Of a stretch of DNA of 64,000 nucleotides, positions 8,832 to 20,625 are shown piece by piece; position 1 is the first letter of the stretch, and every line of letters starts with the position of its first letter. The stretch comes from Deltaproteobacteria bacterium (GTDB lineage: Bacteria; Desulfobacterota; Desulfuromonadia; Geobacterales; Geobacteraceae), in the NCBI GenBank assembly GCA_009668975.1, contig SBEG01000006.1:1-64000 (forward strand), written 5' to 3'. Made by a program: the position numbers and the translations under genes. The notes beneath the pieces are model-generated. The model worked only from the letters and a program-made list of their open reading frames with translations. It did not search any database and was not told the origin of the DNA.

Positions 8832-8896
8832 AAAAAAAACCGGAACATCTCCCCTGCTGAAATCTCAGCAATACAGGGGAAGTGCTCCGGTTTTTT
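8832..8896. terminator. Bidirectional Rho-independent terminator
   Basis: Long stem formed by AAAAAACCGGA with CCCCTG on the left arm and CAGGGG with TCCGGTTTTTT on the right. It lies between the convergent E1-like gene and leuA, with A-runs on one side and T-runs on the other, so it can serve both. Confidence 0.85.
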
Positions 8897-8937
8897 GCTT
8901 TTCCGCTGCCGCGGACAGTTCAGCGGCAGCGGTTTTT

Positions 8938-10476
8938 CTAGAGACCTTCCTGAATTTTGGCCTTTTTGATATTCAGTCGATTCAAGGCATTGATGTAAGC
9001 CTTGGCGGAAGCCTCGATAATATCGGTGGAGGAACCCCGACCGATCACGGTACGATCGTTTTCGGAAAGCCTCACAGTTACCTCACCCAGGGCATCGGTA
9101 CCTCCGGTAATCGAGCCGACCGTGTACTGAAGTAACTTGGCCTTGGTCTTGGTCAGTTTCTTGATTGCCTTGAGAGTGGCATCCACCGGCCCATCCCCCA
9201 GTTCGGCCGTCCGCACCGAACTGCCCTCGATTTCCATTTGAACAGTAGCGGTTGCCACGGCAAAGGAACCGCAGGTGACGGTAATGTGGCTGAGTTTGTA
9301 TTTTTCCGGTGCACGCATTACCTCATCGGCAACAATAGCGTCAAGATCCTCATCAAAGATGTCTTTTTTCAGGTCAGCCAAGCTCTTGAAGCGGGCAAAG
9401 GCCTTGTTGAGCATCTCGTCATCCAGATCGTAGCCAAGTTCCTCCAGCCGCTTTTTAAAAGCATGTCGTCCGGAATGCTTGCCGAGAACCAGCGCATTGT
9501 CTTTCAGACCAACGGATTCCGGTGTCATGATTTCATAGGTGGACTTCTCCATGAGCACGCCGTGCTGATGGATGCCTGCCTCGTGGGCAAAGGCATTAGC
9601 CCCGACGATCGCCTTGTTCGGCTGCACGGCAATTCCGGTAACCGTTGTCAACAGCCGGCTGGCAGGGGTCAGCTGTTCAGTTACGATATTGGTCTTGAAG
9701 GGCAGGATGTCATGCCGGGTCTTCAGGATCATGACCAGTTCCTCGAGGGAACAGTTGCCAGCCCGTTCACCGATGCCGTTGATGGTACATTCTACCTGCT
9801 CCGCCCCGGCTTGGATTGCCGCAATGGAGTTGGCAACGGCAAGTCCCAGGTCATTGTGGCAGTGCACGGAAATGATCGCCTTTTCAATATTTGCAACGTT
9901 CTCCTTCAGGTACCTGATGATATTGTGATACTCGAAGGGAATCGTATAACCGACCGTATCGGGGATATTTACCACGGAAGCCCCGGCCTCGATGACCGCC
10001 CCAACCACCTCCGCCATGAACTTCAGATCGGTTCGAACAGCATCTTCACAGGAAAATTCCACGTTCGGAGTAAAGGCGCGGGCATGTTTTACTGCCTTTA
10101 CCGCTGCTTCAAGAACCTGCCCCGGCTTCATCTGCAGCTTGTGCTTCATATGGATGTCGGAAGTGGCAATGAACGTATGGATCCGGCCCTTTTCACCTGC
10201 GTACTGAAGAGCGTCCCAGGCCCGGTCGATATCTTTCAGATTTGCGCGGCAGAGTCCCGCAATCTGCGGCCCCTTGATTGATTGAGCAACGCGTTTGACC
10301 GCTTCAAAATCACCTTCCGAAGCAATGGGAAATCCCGCCTCAATAATATCGACGTTGAGCTTTTGCAGCTGTTTTGCGATACGAAGTTTCTCATCGATGT
10401 TCATACTGGCGCCCGGTGACTGCTCACCGTCCCGCAGAGTCGTGTCAAAAATCTTGATGGTTTTTGCCTTTGCCAT
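8938..10476 (-). CDS. leuA: 2-isopropylmalate synthase
   Basis: First committed step of leucine synthesis: condenses acetyl-CoA with 2-oxoisovalerate. 512 residues, usual length. The N-terminal TIM barrel has DTTLRDGEQSPG and the metal-binding HCHNDLGLAVAN; the C-terminal 130 or so residues form the regulatory dimer domain, which gives leucine feedback inhibition in the family. I take the ATG at 10476, six bases after GGAGG, over an ATG four codons upstream. Citramalate synthase is an alternative within the family, but the Leu-type T-box in front supports LeuA. Confidence 0.93.
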   Translation of the reverse strand: MAKAKTIKIFDTTLRDGEQSPGASMNIDEKLRIAKQLQKLNVDIIEAGFPIASEGDFEAVKRVAQSIKGPQIAGLCRANLKDIDRAWDALQYAGEKGRIHTFIATSDIHMKHKLQMKPGQVLEAAVKAVKHARAFTPNVEFSCEDAVRTDLKFMAEVVGAVIEAGASVVNIPDTVGYTIPFEYHNIIRYLKENVANIEKAIISVHCHNDLGLAVANSIAAIQAGAEQVECTINGIGERAGNCSLEELVMILKTRHDILPFKTNIVTEQLTPASRLLTTVTGIAVQPNKAIVGANAFAHEAGIHQHGVLMEKSTYEIMTPESVGLKDNALVLGKHSGRHAFKKRLEELGYDLDDEMLNKAFARFKSLADLKKDIFDEDLDAIVADEVMRAPEKYKLSHITVTCGSFAVATATVQMEIEGSSVRTAELGDGPVDATLKAIKKLTKTKAKLLQYTVGSITGGTDALGEVTVRLSENDRTVIGRGSSTDIIEASAKAYINALNRLNIKKAKIQEGL

Positions 10477-10508
10477 AAAAACCTCCATAAAATACTCCGG
10501 TTAAAGTA

Positions 10509-10740
10509 AAAAAGCCTCCGCCCCAACAAGGGGCGAAGGCTTTGCTTCGCGATACCACCCTAATTCATCCGCTCACGCGGACCTCATTATTCCCTTAACG
10601 CGGGATACGGCTTCGGTTAGGTACAGTTCACCGAAACGGCTCCAAGGCGAGTTCATCCCCCCTTAACACCGGTTCGCACCACCCACCGGCTCTCTGGAGA
10701 AAAGATTGGGGATTACTACTCCTCTTCACAGCCTTTGCAA
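10509..10740 (-). promoter_or_regulatory. Leucine T-box riboswitch upstream of leuA
   Basis: On the minus strand the leader contains GGGTGGTATCGCG at 10548-10560, the T-box sequence that pairs with the free acceptor end of an uncharged tRNA. It is followed at once by a strong terminator hairpin (arms at 10511-10524 and 10531-10543) and a T-run. In Stem I, GAACTC at 10649-10654 presents CTC as the specifier, a leucine codon. Low charging of tRNA-Leu should therefore prevent termination and raise leuA expression. T-boxes at leuA are known in Deltaproteobacteria. Confidence 0.92.
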
Positions 10741-10752
10741 ATTGTAGTAGTG

Positions 10753-10781
10753 ATAATATGAAATCGTTTCGCGGCTGTCAA
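10753..10781 (-). promoter_or_regulatory. Sigma-70 promoter of the leuA T-box transcript
   Basis: TTGACA (complement of 10776-10781), a 17-base spacer and TATTAT (complement of 10753-10758). Near-consensus, and placed just before the start of the T-box leader, so leuA is transcribed separately from pssA. Confidence 0.8.
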
Positions 10782-10799
10782 GGGCCTTCAACGATTTTT

Positions 10800-11585
10800 C
10801 TAGCCATGTTCCTTGTGCAGGGCTTTTTGCAGCCTTCTTCTGCGCGGGTAACTCATGATAAACCCAATCGGGCCGGAAAAAATATAACAGATAAAAATAA
10901 TGAAAAGCATTACAACCGGTTGCGCGGCAATGACAATCAACAACAGTATGGCCAGCACCAGAAAAATGAAGGGCTGCCGCTTGATAATGCTTGGGTCCTT
11001 GAAGGAGTAATAGCGGAAATTCGACACCATCAGGAAGGCCAGGAGGTAGATAAGCACCAGAATCGCGAGTTTTTTGAAGGATCCGGGCCAGCCGAAATGG
11101 TAAAAGAGCAGAACTGTCGCGGATACCATGCTTGCGGCAGCAGGGATCGGCAGTCCGACAAAACGCTTGCTTTCCACTGTATTGACCTGGACATTGAACC
11201 GGGCAAGACGAAGCGCGCCACAGACCACAAAGAGAAAAGCCGCCAGCCAACCGAGGCGTCCAAAGGGCCTCAAGGCCCATGAATACATGAGAATGCCGGG
11301 AGCTACGCCAAAAGCCACGAGGTCGGCCAGGGAGTCATATTCAACCCCGAACTTTGAAGTGGTCCCGGTCAAGCGGGCCACCTTGCCGTCAAGACCGTCA
11401 AAAATTGATGCTATCAGTATCCAAAGTGCCGCAACGTCGTATTTACCGTTCATCGTAGAGACGATGCCGTAAAACCCGGCGAAAAGACTACCCGTGGTAA
11501 AGAGGTTGGGGAGAATATAGATACCTTTCCTCATACCCTCAGCCATATCGATCTTTTCACTGCGCTCAATTTTATCATTATTCAT
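10800..11585 (-). CDS. pssA: CDP-diacylglycerol-serine O-phosphatidyltransferase
   Basis: Integral membrane enzyme that makes phosphatidylserine from CDP-diacylglycerol and serine. 261 residues with several hydrophobic helices. The CDP-alcohol phosphotransferase signature is complete: DG at 63-64, DG at 66-67, AR at 70-71, G80, D84 and D88. Its start overlaps the end of psd by four bases (ATGA), so the two steps of phosphatidylethanolamine synthesis are translationally coupled. A long basic tail (YPRRRRLQKAL) ends the protein. Confidence 0.93.
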   Translation of the reverse strand: MNNDKIERSEKIDMAEGMRKGIYILPNLFTTGSLFAGFYGIVSTMNGKYDVAALWILIASIFDGLDGKVARLTGTTSKFGVEYDSLADLVAFGVAPGILMYSWALRPFGRLGWLAAFLFVVCGALRLARFNVQVNTVESKRFVGLPIPAAASMVSATVLLFYHFGWPGSFKKLAILVLIYLLAFLMVSNFRYYSFKDPSIIKRQPFIFLVLAILLLIVIAAQPVVMLFIIFICYIFSGPIGFIMSYPRRRRLQKALHKEHG

Positions 11586-12223
11586 GGTAGATACCCGAGA
11601 ATCGTTTCTCCCGCCACTGTCTTATCACCGTGCGCTACCCTCAAGTCGAAATCTTTCGGCAGGAACACGTCCAGACGGGATCCGAATCTGATCAGACCGT
11701 AGCGCGATCCGCAACAGAGCAAGTCCCCTTTTTCCGGATACGATATGATTCGCCGAGCAATGAGACCGGCAACCTGCACGACAACGATCTTCCGGCCCTG
11801 TTCCGTCTCCAGAATCATGCCGCTCTGCTCATTTTCAAAGGTAGCCTTTTCATCACGTACATCCAGAAACTTGCCACGCTGGTAAAACGTGTCCAGAACC
11901 CGGCCCGAGAGGGGAACGCGATTGATATGCACGTTGAAGACAGACATGAAAATGCTGATCTTGAGCATCTCTTCTCCAAGATGCTTTTCAAAAGCATTTC
12001 CGAGATAAATGACCACACCGTCAGCCGGCGAAACGACAACGTTCTCCCCCTCAGGTGTTGAACGATGCGGATTCCGGAAGAAATAGACGATAAAGAAGGT
12101 TACGCACATGGCAAAAAGCGCCAGGATCTTCCAGGAAAGAATCGCAAAGACCAGTGTTACAAATGCAGCCCCAAGAGCAAAGGGATATCCTTCTACGGCT
12201 ATCGGCGTATTTTGATTTCGCAT
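11582..12223 (-). CDS. psd: Phosphatidylserine decarboxylase proenzyme
   Basis: Converts phosphatidylserine to phosphatidylethanolamine. 213 residues, the short form found in many bacteria. Hydrophobic segments at about 15-50 anchor it in the membrane. SPADG at 65-69 and the self-cleavage site RFGSRLD are present; cleavage between Gly181 and Ser182 would give the pyruvoyl prosthetic group. Coupled to pssA by a four-base overlap. It follows ilvC in the same direction, with a terminator-like hairpin between psd and ilvC. Confidence 0.93.
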   Translation of the reverse strand: MRNQNTPIAVEGYPFALGAAFVTLVFAILSWKILALFAMCVTFFIVYFFRNPHRSTPEGENVVVSPADGVVIYLGNAFEKHLGEEMLKISIFMSVFNVHINRVPLSGRVLDTFYQRGKFLDVRDEKATFENEQSGMILETEQGRKIVVVQVAGLIARRIISYPEKGDLLCCGSRYGLIRFGSRLDVFLPKDFDLRVAHGDKTVAGETILGYLP

Positions 12224-12251
12224 TGTCTAGCAACCTCAGCTAGATAAAGAA

Positions 12252-12297
12252 AGGCCGGATATGACCCATGGCTGAACCATGACCCCGAATCCGGCCT
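12252..12297 (-). terminator. Terminator-like hairpin after ilvC
   Basis: Nine-base stem AGGCCGGAT (12252-12260) with ATCCGGCCT (12289-12297). On the minus strand it is followed by a short T-rich tail (TTTCTTTATC). It separates ilvDBNC from psd-pssA. Confidence 0.65.
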
Positions 12298-12317
12298 CAC
12301 TTCATCCCGCAACTACT

Positions 12318-13899
<1,582 letters not shown>

Positions 13900-13960
13900 C
13901 GGGATGTCTCCTCAATGCGTGAGAAATAGAGTCCTTGGAAGAGCAGTTTCTCCCGGCAGA

Positions 13961-15661
13961 TCACGATGCAAGAACCATTTCATTAAGGGACGCGCCCGCG
14001 GGAACCATGGGAAGAACCTGCTCCTCCCGTGCCACCTTGAATTCCATGATAACCGGTCCAGGGGTCGCCAACCCTTTCCGGATGGTTTCCTCTACATCTT
14101 CCGGTTTTGACACGGTAAAGCCGCTCGCTCCGAAAGCTTCTGCCAATTTGACGAAATCGATCGGAAGATCCATGACAGTCTGAGAATAGCGTTTCCCGAA
14201 GAAAAGCTCCTGCCACTGTCGAACCATGCCGAGATAATTATTGTTCATGATACAGATCTTGACCGGAAGTTTGTTTTGCACCAGCGTTGCCAATTCCTGC
14301 AGATTCATCTGGAAGCCGCCGTCGCCGCAGATCGCTATCACCTGGCGATCGACAAAAGCAGCCTGAGCGCCCATTGCCGCGGGAAGTCCAAAGCCCATCG
14401 TGCCCAGACCACCCGAAGTGAGGAGGGTCCGCGGCTTGGTAAATGAAAAGAACTGGGCAGTCCACATCTGATGCTGTCCCACATCTGTCGCTATGATGGC
14501 ATCCGGGTCACACAGTTCGCGAATTTTTCGAATGACCGACTGGGGTTTGATGACCTGGGAAGACTCTTTGTAGGTCAAGGGATGCTTCGCCTTCCAACCA
14601 TCAATTTCGTCAAGCCACGGCTGCACGGAGCGCTTGAACGGCTCAACGGCTGCGCCATGATCCCCGAAAATTTTCAGCAGTTTGTCAAGAACACCCTGAA
14701 CCGCACCGACAATTGGCAGATCAACGCGGACGTTCTTTCTGATGGAAGTGGGATCCACATCCATGTGAATAATCTTGGCGTGAGGTGCAAACGCCGGTAT
14801 TTTCCCGGTAACACGGTCATCGAAACGTGCTCCGACAGCCACCAGAAGATCGCAGTTGGTTACCGCCATATTCGCGTAATAGGTTCCATGCATGCCGAGC
14901 AACCCGAGAGAAAGGGGGCTGTCCTCCGGGAAAGAACCAAGGCCCATGAGAGTCGTGGTAACCGGGGCCTGGAGCAACTCGGCCAGTTGCCGTAATTCGT
15001 CACAGGCATTGCCGAGAATCACACCACCGCCAACATAAAGAACCGGCTTTTTGGCGGCAAGGATCATCGAGGCAGCCTTCTCGATCTGCTTCACATGTCC
15101 CTCAACGGTCGGTTTGTAACTCCGCATCTCGATTTTGTCGGGATACCTGAATTCGGTTACGGCAACCTGCACGTCTTTGGGGAGATCGATAAGCACCGGT
15201 CCTGGTCGACCAGTACGGGCAATGTAAAAGGCTTTTTTCACAATTCCGGCAAGCTCTTTGACGTTCTTGACCAGAAAATTATGTTTCGTACACGGCCGGG
15301 TGATGCCGATGATGTCCACTTCCTGGAAAGCATCATTGCCGATGAGTGCCGTCGGAACTTGACCGGTTATCACGACGAGGGGAATGGAGTCCATGTAGGC
15401 TGTGGCAATGCCGGTAACCGTGTTCGTTGCGCCAGGTCCGGACGTCGCAATGGCTACGCCGACTTTACCGCTTGCCCGGGCAAAACCATCGGCTGCATGG
15501 ACCGCTGCCTGTTCGTGTCGCGGCAGAATGTGCCGGATTTCCGGAAAAGAGTAGAGTTCATCGTAAATATTGATGACGGTGCCTCCCGGATAGCCAAAGA
15601 CCGTATCCACACCCTCCTGCTTGAGGCATTCCAACAATATTCTCGCACCTGCGAGTTTCAT
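13961..15661 (-). CDS. ilvB: Acetolactate synthase large (catalytic) subunit
   Basis: Thiamine-diphosphate enzyme that makes acetolactate or acetohydroxybutyrate. 566 residues. The start at 15661 has CGGGAGG upstream; the frame stays open 46 codons further without protein similarity. The N-terminal block GVDTVFGYPGG carries the cofactor-activating region (the Glu lies in the HEQAAVHAADG block), and the ThDP-binding GDGGFQMNLQELATLVQNKL motif is near the C-terminus. Works with IlvN next door. Confidence 0.96.
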   Translation of the reverse strand: MKLAGARILLECLKQEGVDTVFGYPGGTVINIYDELYSFPEIRHILPRHEQAAVHAADGFARASGKVGVAIATSGPGATNTVTGIATAYMDSIPLVVITGQVPTALIGNDAFQEVDIIGITRPCTKHNFLVKNVKELAGIVKKAFYIARTGRPGPVLIDLPKDVQVAVTEFRYPDKIEMRSYKPTVEGHVKQIEKAASMILAAKKPVLYVGGGVILGNACDELRQLAELLQAPVTTTLMGLGSFPEDSPLSLGLLGMHGTYYANMAVTNCDLLVAVGARFDDRVTGKIPAFAPHAKIIHMDVDPTSIRKNVRVDLPIVGAVQGVLDKLLKIFGDHGAAVEPFKRSVQPWLDEIDGWKAKHPLTYKESSQVIKPQSVIRKIRELCDPDAIIATDVGQHQMWTAQFFSFTKPRTLLTSGGLGTMGFGLPAAMGAQAAFVDRQVIAICGDGGFQMNLQELATLVQNKLPVKICIMNNNYLGMVRQWQELFFGKRYSQTVMDLPIDFVKLAEAFGASGFTVSKPEDVEETIRKGLATPGPVIMEFKVAREEQVLPMVPAGASLNEMVLAS

Positions 15662-15732
15662 ACAATAAACCTCCCGGTAGGAGTTGGGCAAAAGGAAGCG
15701 AAATCCTCTCACCAACAGTAAAAGAGTATCCG

Positions 15733-17394
15733 CTAGTCGCCGGTGGTAATCGCTCCGGTATAGGCCGATGTTACTACCTTGGCATACCGTGACAACCATC
15801 CGCTCTTGATTTTCGGCTCAGGACGTTGCCAGGCTGCCTGACGCTGTTTAAGAGTTTCTTCGTCCACCAGCAGTTCCAGTTTGCGGCTCGGGATATCAAG
15901 CACGATCTGGTCACCCTCTTCGACCAGGGCGATTGGCCCGCCTTCCGCGGCCTCAGGAGAAATATGGCCGATGCAGGGACCACGGGTGCCGCCGGAAAAA
16001 CGTCCATCAGTGATGAGAGCAACCGAATCACCAAGGCCAAGGCCCATGATTGCGGCGGTGGGAGCGAGCATCTCGCGCATTCCGGGGCCGCCCTTCGGTC
16101 CCTCATAGCGTATTACAACGACATTTCCGGCAACGATCTTGCCGTCCATGAGTGCCGCCATCGCCTCTTCTTCAGAATTGAAACAGCGCGCCGTTCCGGT
16201 AAATTGCATCATTTTATCAGACACACCGGACTGCTTGACCACAGCGCCCTTCGGGGCCAGATTACCGAACAGGACGGCGATTCCACCTTCCTTTTTCACC
16301 GGCTTGTCCACCGGCCGAATCACACTCTCATCCACCTTGTCAATTCCCGAGACCATCTGGAGCGTGGAAATACCCAGAACGGTCTGGCTGTCTTTAACCC
16401 GTTCACCCAACTGCTTCAATACGCCAAGCACCCCGCCCGCCACGTCAAGGTCTTCCATGAAGTGCTCGCCGGCCGGATTCATGGAAGCTATCTGCGGAGT
16501 CTCGCGCGACAAGATGTCAAAGGTTTCCAGGGGCAGCTCAACGCCGGCTTCGCGCGCAATGGCAAGCAGGTGCAGGACCGTGTTCGATGATCCGCCAAGT
16601 GCAAGATCGACACGAATTGCATTCTCGAAAGCCTCGCGAGTTAAAATCTGGCGGGGCGTAATCTGATTTTTGACCAACTCGACGATTTTTTCTCCGGAAG
16701 CAAAGGCAATCCTGCGCTTGAGGGCCGAAACGGCAAGTGCGGTTCCGCAGCGGGGAAGACTCATGCCGAGGGTTTCCGTCAGGATTGCCATGGTGTTGGC
16801 GGTGAAAAGACCTTGACAGGAGCCCATACCGGGACAGGCATTCTCCTCGCAGACCTGAAGTTCCTTGGCATCTATCACTCCGGCCTTATAACGGGCCATA
16901 GCCTCAAAGGTATCGGTCACGAACGAGTAACGGCGGCCATCGGAACCACGACCGGACAACATCGGACCGGCAGTAACCACGATAGAGGGAATATTGAGCC
17001 GGGCAGCGGCCATCAGCATCCCCGGGGTAATTTTGTCACAATTGGTCAGGAGAACCAAGCCGTCAAGGCGATGTGCCTCAGCAACCGACTCAACCATGTC
17101 TGCGATCAGCTCACGGGTCGGAAGCGAATAGTGCATCCCCTTATGGCCCATGGCAATGCCGTCACATACTCCCGGTATGCCGAAGAAGAATGAATAGCCG
17201 CCGCCGGTATGCACGCCTTTTTCAATAAAGCGTTCGAGATCCCGCATACCTACGTGACCCGGTATCAAATCGGTAAAGCTGGTGGCAATACCGATAAAAG
17301 GTTTTTCCATTTCACTCTGAGGAACACCGGCACCCTTCAGGAGGGCACGATGAGGAGTCCGCTCAAGTCCTTTGGTAATCACATCACTGCGCAT
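15733..17394 (-). CDS. ilvD: Dihydroxy-acid dehydratase
   Basis: Iron-sulfur dehydratase acting before the final transamination of valine and isoleucine synthesis. 553 residues, usual length. Cysteine-containing family blocks are present: [12 protein letters not shown] near 120 and [16 protein letters not shown] near 190, and the C-terminal GRFSGGTRG block. First gene of ilvD-ilvB-ilvN-ilvC. The cluster is oxygen-sensitive in many IlvD proteins, which suits an anaerobe. Confidence 0.96.
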   Translation of the reverse strand: MRSDVITKGLERTPHRALLKGAGVPQSEMEKPFIGIATSFTDLIPGHVGMRDLERFIEKGVHTGGGYSFFFGIPGVCDGIAMGHKGMHYSLPTRELIADMVESVAEAHRLDGLVLLTNCDKITPGMLMAAARLNIPSIVVTAGPMLSGRGSDGRRYSFVTDTFEAMARYKAGVIDAKELQVCEENACPGMGSCQGLFTANTMAILTETLGMSLPRCGTALAVSALKRRIAFASGEKIVELVKNQITPRQILTREAFENAIRVDLALGGSSNTVLHLLAIAREAGVELPLETFDILSRETPQIASMNPAGEHFMEDLDVAGGVLGVLKQLGERVKDSQTVLGISTLQMVSGIDKVDESVIRPVDKPVKKEGGIAVLFGNLAPKGAVVKQSGVSDKMMQFTGTARCFNSEEEAMAALMDGKIVAGNVVVIRYEGPKGGPGMREMLAPTAAIMGLGLGDSVALITDGRFSGGTRGPCIGHISPEAAEGGPIALVEEGDQIVLDIPSRKLELLVDEETLKQRQAAWQRPEPKIKSGWLSRYAKVVTSAYTGAITTGD

Positions 17395-17488
17395 ATTGTC
17401 GTTCCTCTTCTGTCAAGTCCCTTTTTAAGGAATAAAGAAGCACCTTAATACATTCGTCCATCACTGTCAATATGGAGAAATCAGGCCT

Positions 17489-18184
17489 TTATGCCGCCGA
17501 TTCCTTTTTCAGCCGTGCCAACTCTGCTTCGGAAGCCCTCAAGTATGAGGGTACAAGGGCCGCGGGCGAAGCAAGCTCGCCCCGGGCAAACAGGTCAGCT
17601 GCCAGGATGGCACCTGCCGAGGCACGCGGCTGGTGGCACAGGTGCGGGGCAAACAGTGCCCGGTCCCCCAAAGTTTGCACGATCAAATCACGGTATCGCA
17701 CTGCGCCACTGCCGATAAACAGGGTCGTCCCTCGAAGCTGTGAAAGAAATTCCGCGGGCGGCATGACACACTCGTTCAGCAGGGTTTCCGGCAATTCCCG
17801 GCAGCGGAACAGTGCCGCATAGACCTCATTTTTTTTTGCATCGAACATCGCACAGACCGGAAATTCGGCGTACGGAAGATTCATGGCCAGCATGGCAAGG
17901 GAGGAGAAGGTGACTAATGGTTTACCCGCTGCGAGCACCAAGCCTTTTGCGGTTGCAATACCGACCCGCAGGCCGGTAAAAGAGCCGGGCCCCTGCGAAA
18001 CCCCTATGGCATCCAACTCATCGAGCACACATCCGGAATTTTTCAGGACCATGTCCAGCCCGGTCATCAGACTGGAAGAATGGTTCCGGTCCGGATTTTC
18101 AATATATTCAGCAAGGAGACGCCCATTCATCGTGAGTGCCACACTATTTGTGCTAGTGGATGTGTCAATAGTAAGGATCTTCAC
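17489..18184 (-). CDS. tsaB: tRNA threonylcarbamoyladenosine synthesis protein TsaB
   Basis: Partner of TsaD in making t6A37 of tRNA. 231 residues. It opens KILTIDTSTSTNSVAL, the ASKHA-type phosphate block, and has the GPGSFTGLRVG block that is a hallmark of TsaB. The start appears to be GTG at 18184, two bases after the rseP stop; the frame continues upstream only inside rseP. Close spacing suggests co-translation with rseP. Confidence 0.92.
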   Translation of the reverse strand: MKILTIDTSTSTNSVALTMNGRLLAEYIENPDRNHSSSLMTGLDMVLKNSGCVLDELDAIGVSQGPGSFTGLRVGIATAKGLVLAAGKPLVTFSSLAMLAMNLPYAEFPVCAMFDAKKNEVYAALFRCRELPETLLNECVMPPAEFLSQLRGTTLFIGSGAVRYRDLIVQTLGDRALFAPHLCHQPRASAGAILAADLFARGELASPAALVPSYLRASEAELARLKKESAA

Positions 18185-18185
18185 A

Positions 18186-19256
18186 TCAACCCTGACCAAG
18201 CAGATAGCGGGCAATATCGTTATAGAAGGCAAACACCATGAGCCCCACAAGCAGCACCAGGCCAACCTGCTGAGCTATCTCCCGGGTCTTCAGGTTGACC
18301 GGCTTCCCTATTATCATTTCCCAAAGATAAAAAACCAGGTGACCGCCATCGAGTATCGGGACCGGCAAGAGATTGAGCAGCCCGAGATTGATGCTTAACA
18401 GGGCCATAAAGGACAGGAAGTAAACAAGTCCTGTTTTAGCCTGATCACCGGCAGTTTTGGCAATCATGATCGGACCGCCGATATTATCAGCGGAAATGGA
18501 ACCGGTGAAGATTTTACCAACGGCAATAACCGTGAGTTTCGTGACGTTCCAGGTGTGCTCACTACCCTTGACAACGGCTTGAAGCGGGCCCACTCGTTCC
18601 GTGACGAATTCTTTTGAAGCCATTACGCCGATGGCCGGAGCGGTTATGGTTTCACCAAGCAGGTTTTTTGCGGTATGCATTTCCGGGGTAATCCGCACGG
18701 AAAAAGATCTTCCGTCCCTAACTGCCGTAATTGCAAGAGGTTTGCCTCCACTAGCGGAAATGAGCTCAGCAAGATCATTCCAGCGGTTGATCGGCTGACC
18801 ATTAATACTCGTGACCCGGTCTCCTTCCTTGAGTCCGGCACGAGCTGCAGGCTTATCCTTCAGCACTTCGCCGATTTTTGAAGTTGCCGTGGGAATGCCG
18901 ATCATGCAGACAACTATGAAAATCAAATAGGCAAAGACCAGATTGAAGATGGGCCCTGCAGCAACAATCGCCATACGCTGCAGCGGTTTTTTTGTAAGAA
19001 ACGAGCGTTCCAGATCTTCCGGCGGCAGTTCTTCGTCGATGTTCTCGCCGACCATCTTTACATAGCCGCCAAGCGGGAATGCAGAAATACGGTATTCAGT
19101 TTCGCCAACTTTCCTGGCGAAAATCTTCGGGCCAAATCCGAGAGAAAAGGTTTCTACCCCGACACCAAAATACTTCGCAAAAAGAAAATGACCTAACTCG
19201 TGGACAAATATCAGTATACCAAGGACAACAATTGCGGACAGTATGCTTATAATCAT
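18186..19256 (-). CDS. rseP: Site-2 zinc metalloprotease RseP
   Basis: Inner-membrane intramembrane protease, 356 residues. The zinc motif HELGH is in the first membrane segment (VHELGHFLFAKYFGVG); one PDZ domain lies around 110-190 (GLKEGDRVTSINGQPI); the third conserved block LNLLPVPILDGGHL is near 305. Family members cleave anti-sigma factors or leftover signal peptides. It has one PDZ domain, where E. coli RseP has two. Encoded between dxr and tsaB. Confidence 0.93.
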   Translation of the reverse strand: MIISILSAIVVLGILIFVHELGHFLFAKYFGVGVETFSLGFGPKIFARKVGETEYRISAFPLGGYVKMVGENIDEELPPEDLERSFLTKKPLQRMAIVAAGPIFNLVFAYLIFIVVCMIGIPTATSKIGEVLKDKPAARAGLKEGDRVTSINGQPINRWNDLAELISASGGKPLAITAVRDGRSFSVRITPEMHTAKNLLGETITAPAIGVMASKEFVTERVGPLQAVVKGSEHTWNVTKLTVIAVGKIFTGSISADNIGGPIMIAKTAGDQAKTGLVYFLSFMALLSINLGLLNLLPVPILDGGHLVFYLWEMIIGKPVNLKTREIAQQVGLVLLVGLMVFAFYNDIARYLLGQG

Positions 19257-19265
19257 GTTTTCTCC

Positions 19266-20417
19266 CTACAGGCCAAGCAGTTCTCTGGTTTTCTTTCTCC
19301 CCCAGAGGTCGGCGCTCATAACTTCCTCAATGGAATCAAGAGGATGTGCAGCATGGGCACTCATCGTTTTTTCGATAAGCAGCGCGATATCGGTAAACTT
19401 TATCTTTCCGGCGAGGAAGGCATCGACGGCAACTTCGTTCGCGGCGTTCATGACTGCCGGCATGCTTTCACCGTCGCCAGCAGCGCGGTAGGCCAGGCGT
19501 AAGGCCGGAAACCGCTCAAAATCCGGTTCGAAAAAGTTCAACGATGCTATTGCGGCCAGGTCCAAGCCAGGCACCCCGGTCGCAACCCTCTCGGGATAGG
19601 TCAGTGCGTAGGCAATTGGAGCTTTCATATCGGGGACGCCCAATTGCGCAATGACACAGCCATCAACGTATTCCACCAGTGAATGGATAATGCTCTGGGG
19701 ATGGATGACAACGGAAATCCTCTCCATGGGAAGGTCGAACAACCACTTGGCTTCAATAACCTCCAAACCCTTGTTCATCATCGTTGCCGAGTCGATGGTA
19801 ATCTTGCGCCCCATACTCCAATTAGGATGATTCAGGGCATCCGCTATGGAAACTTCTTTGAGTTTTTCTAGCGGGTATTGGGAGAATGGCCCACCGGATG
19901 CGGTAAGGATAATCCGCTTCACATCATCACAGCGATGCCCCTGGAGTGACTGGAAGATGGCACTGTGCTCGCTATCGACCGGAAACAGCTGAACTCCCTG
20001 CTGCTTGATCATGTCCATGATCAAATGGCCTGCGGTTACCAAGGTCTCTTTGTTGGCAAGTGCAATGTCTTTACCGGCTTTTATCGCCGCGACCGTCGGC
20101 ACGAGACCGGCAGCGCCCACGATAGCGGCAACGACCATGGTGGAATCCTCCGCGGACGCAGCAGCGATCATACCGGGCACACCGTGGAGGATTTCCGTTT
20201 TCACACCCGGGAGCATCTTGCGGAGCGCAATCGCCGAATCCTCGGAAATAACCGCGGCGACCTGGGGAGAAAATTCCTCGATCTGTGTCTTCAAGAGCTG
20301 CAGATTATTGCCGCCCGTCAGGGCAACTATCTCGAATTTATCACGATGAGCAGCAACAATATCCAGAGTGCTGACACCGATGGAACCGGTTGAACCAAGT
20401 ATGGTAAGCTTCTTCAT
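19266..20417 (-). CDS. dxr: 1-deoxy-D-xylulose 5-phosphate reductoisomerase
   Basis: Second step of the MEP isoprenoid pathway. 383 residues. The N-terminal NADPH site [14 protein letters not shown], the substrate blocks [11 protein letters not shown] and [10 protein letters not shown], and the metal-binding ASGGPF block are all present. Encoded nine bases upstream of rseP and downstream of cdsA, after a 208-base gap in which I see no gene. Confidence 0.96.
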   Translation of the reverse strand: MKKLTILGSTGSIGVSTLDIVAAHRDKFEIVALTGGNNLQLLKTQIEEFSPQVAAVISEDSAIALRKMLPGVKTEILHGVPGMIAAASAEDSTMVVAAIVGAAGLVPTVAAIKAGKDIALANKETLVTAGHLIMDMIKQQGVQLFPVDSEHSAIFQSLQGHRCDDVKRIILTASGGPFSQYPLEKLKEVSIADALNHPNWSMGRKITIDSATMMNKGLEVIEAKWLFDLPMERISVVIHPQSIIHSLVEYVDGCVIAQLGVPDMKAPIAYALTYPERVATGVPGLDLAAIASLNFFEPDFERFPALRLAYRAAGDGESMPAVMNAANEVAVDAFLAGKIKFTDIALLIEKTMSAHAAHPLDSIEEVMSADLWGRKKTRELLGL

Positions 20418-20625
20418 AACAATCCTCGACAGAATCTCGTTCAGGCAGGGTAGCGCAGCACCTCAAGAATAATGCAATCCTTTGCCTATTGCCAGCAAAA
20501 CCGGACTAGCGCGGGAATCTCGCGAACACGCGCTTCCGCTTTAATCTTTTTTCAATAGACAGGATTACAGATGAACCGCTTCCAGTCGCCAGGTTGCTTT
20601 GCTGATAAGAGTTCTCTGGTGACAA

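Noticed and set aside
9238..10281. A 347-codon open frame opposite leuA
   Set aside because: Antisense shadow; leuA is certain on the other strand.
17400..17488. TTGACA upstream of ilvD as a promoter
   Set aside because: The only -10-like TATTAA is 14 bases away, too close for a normal sigma-70 promoter.
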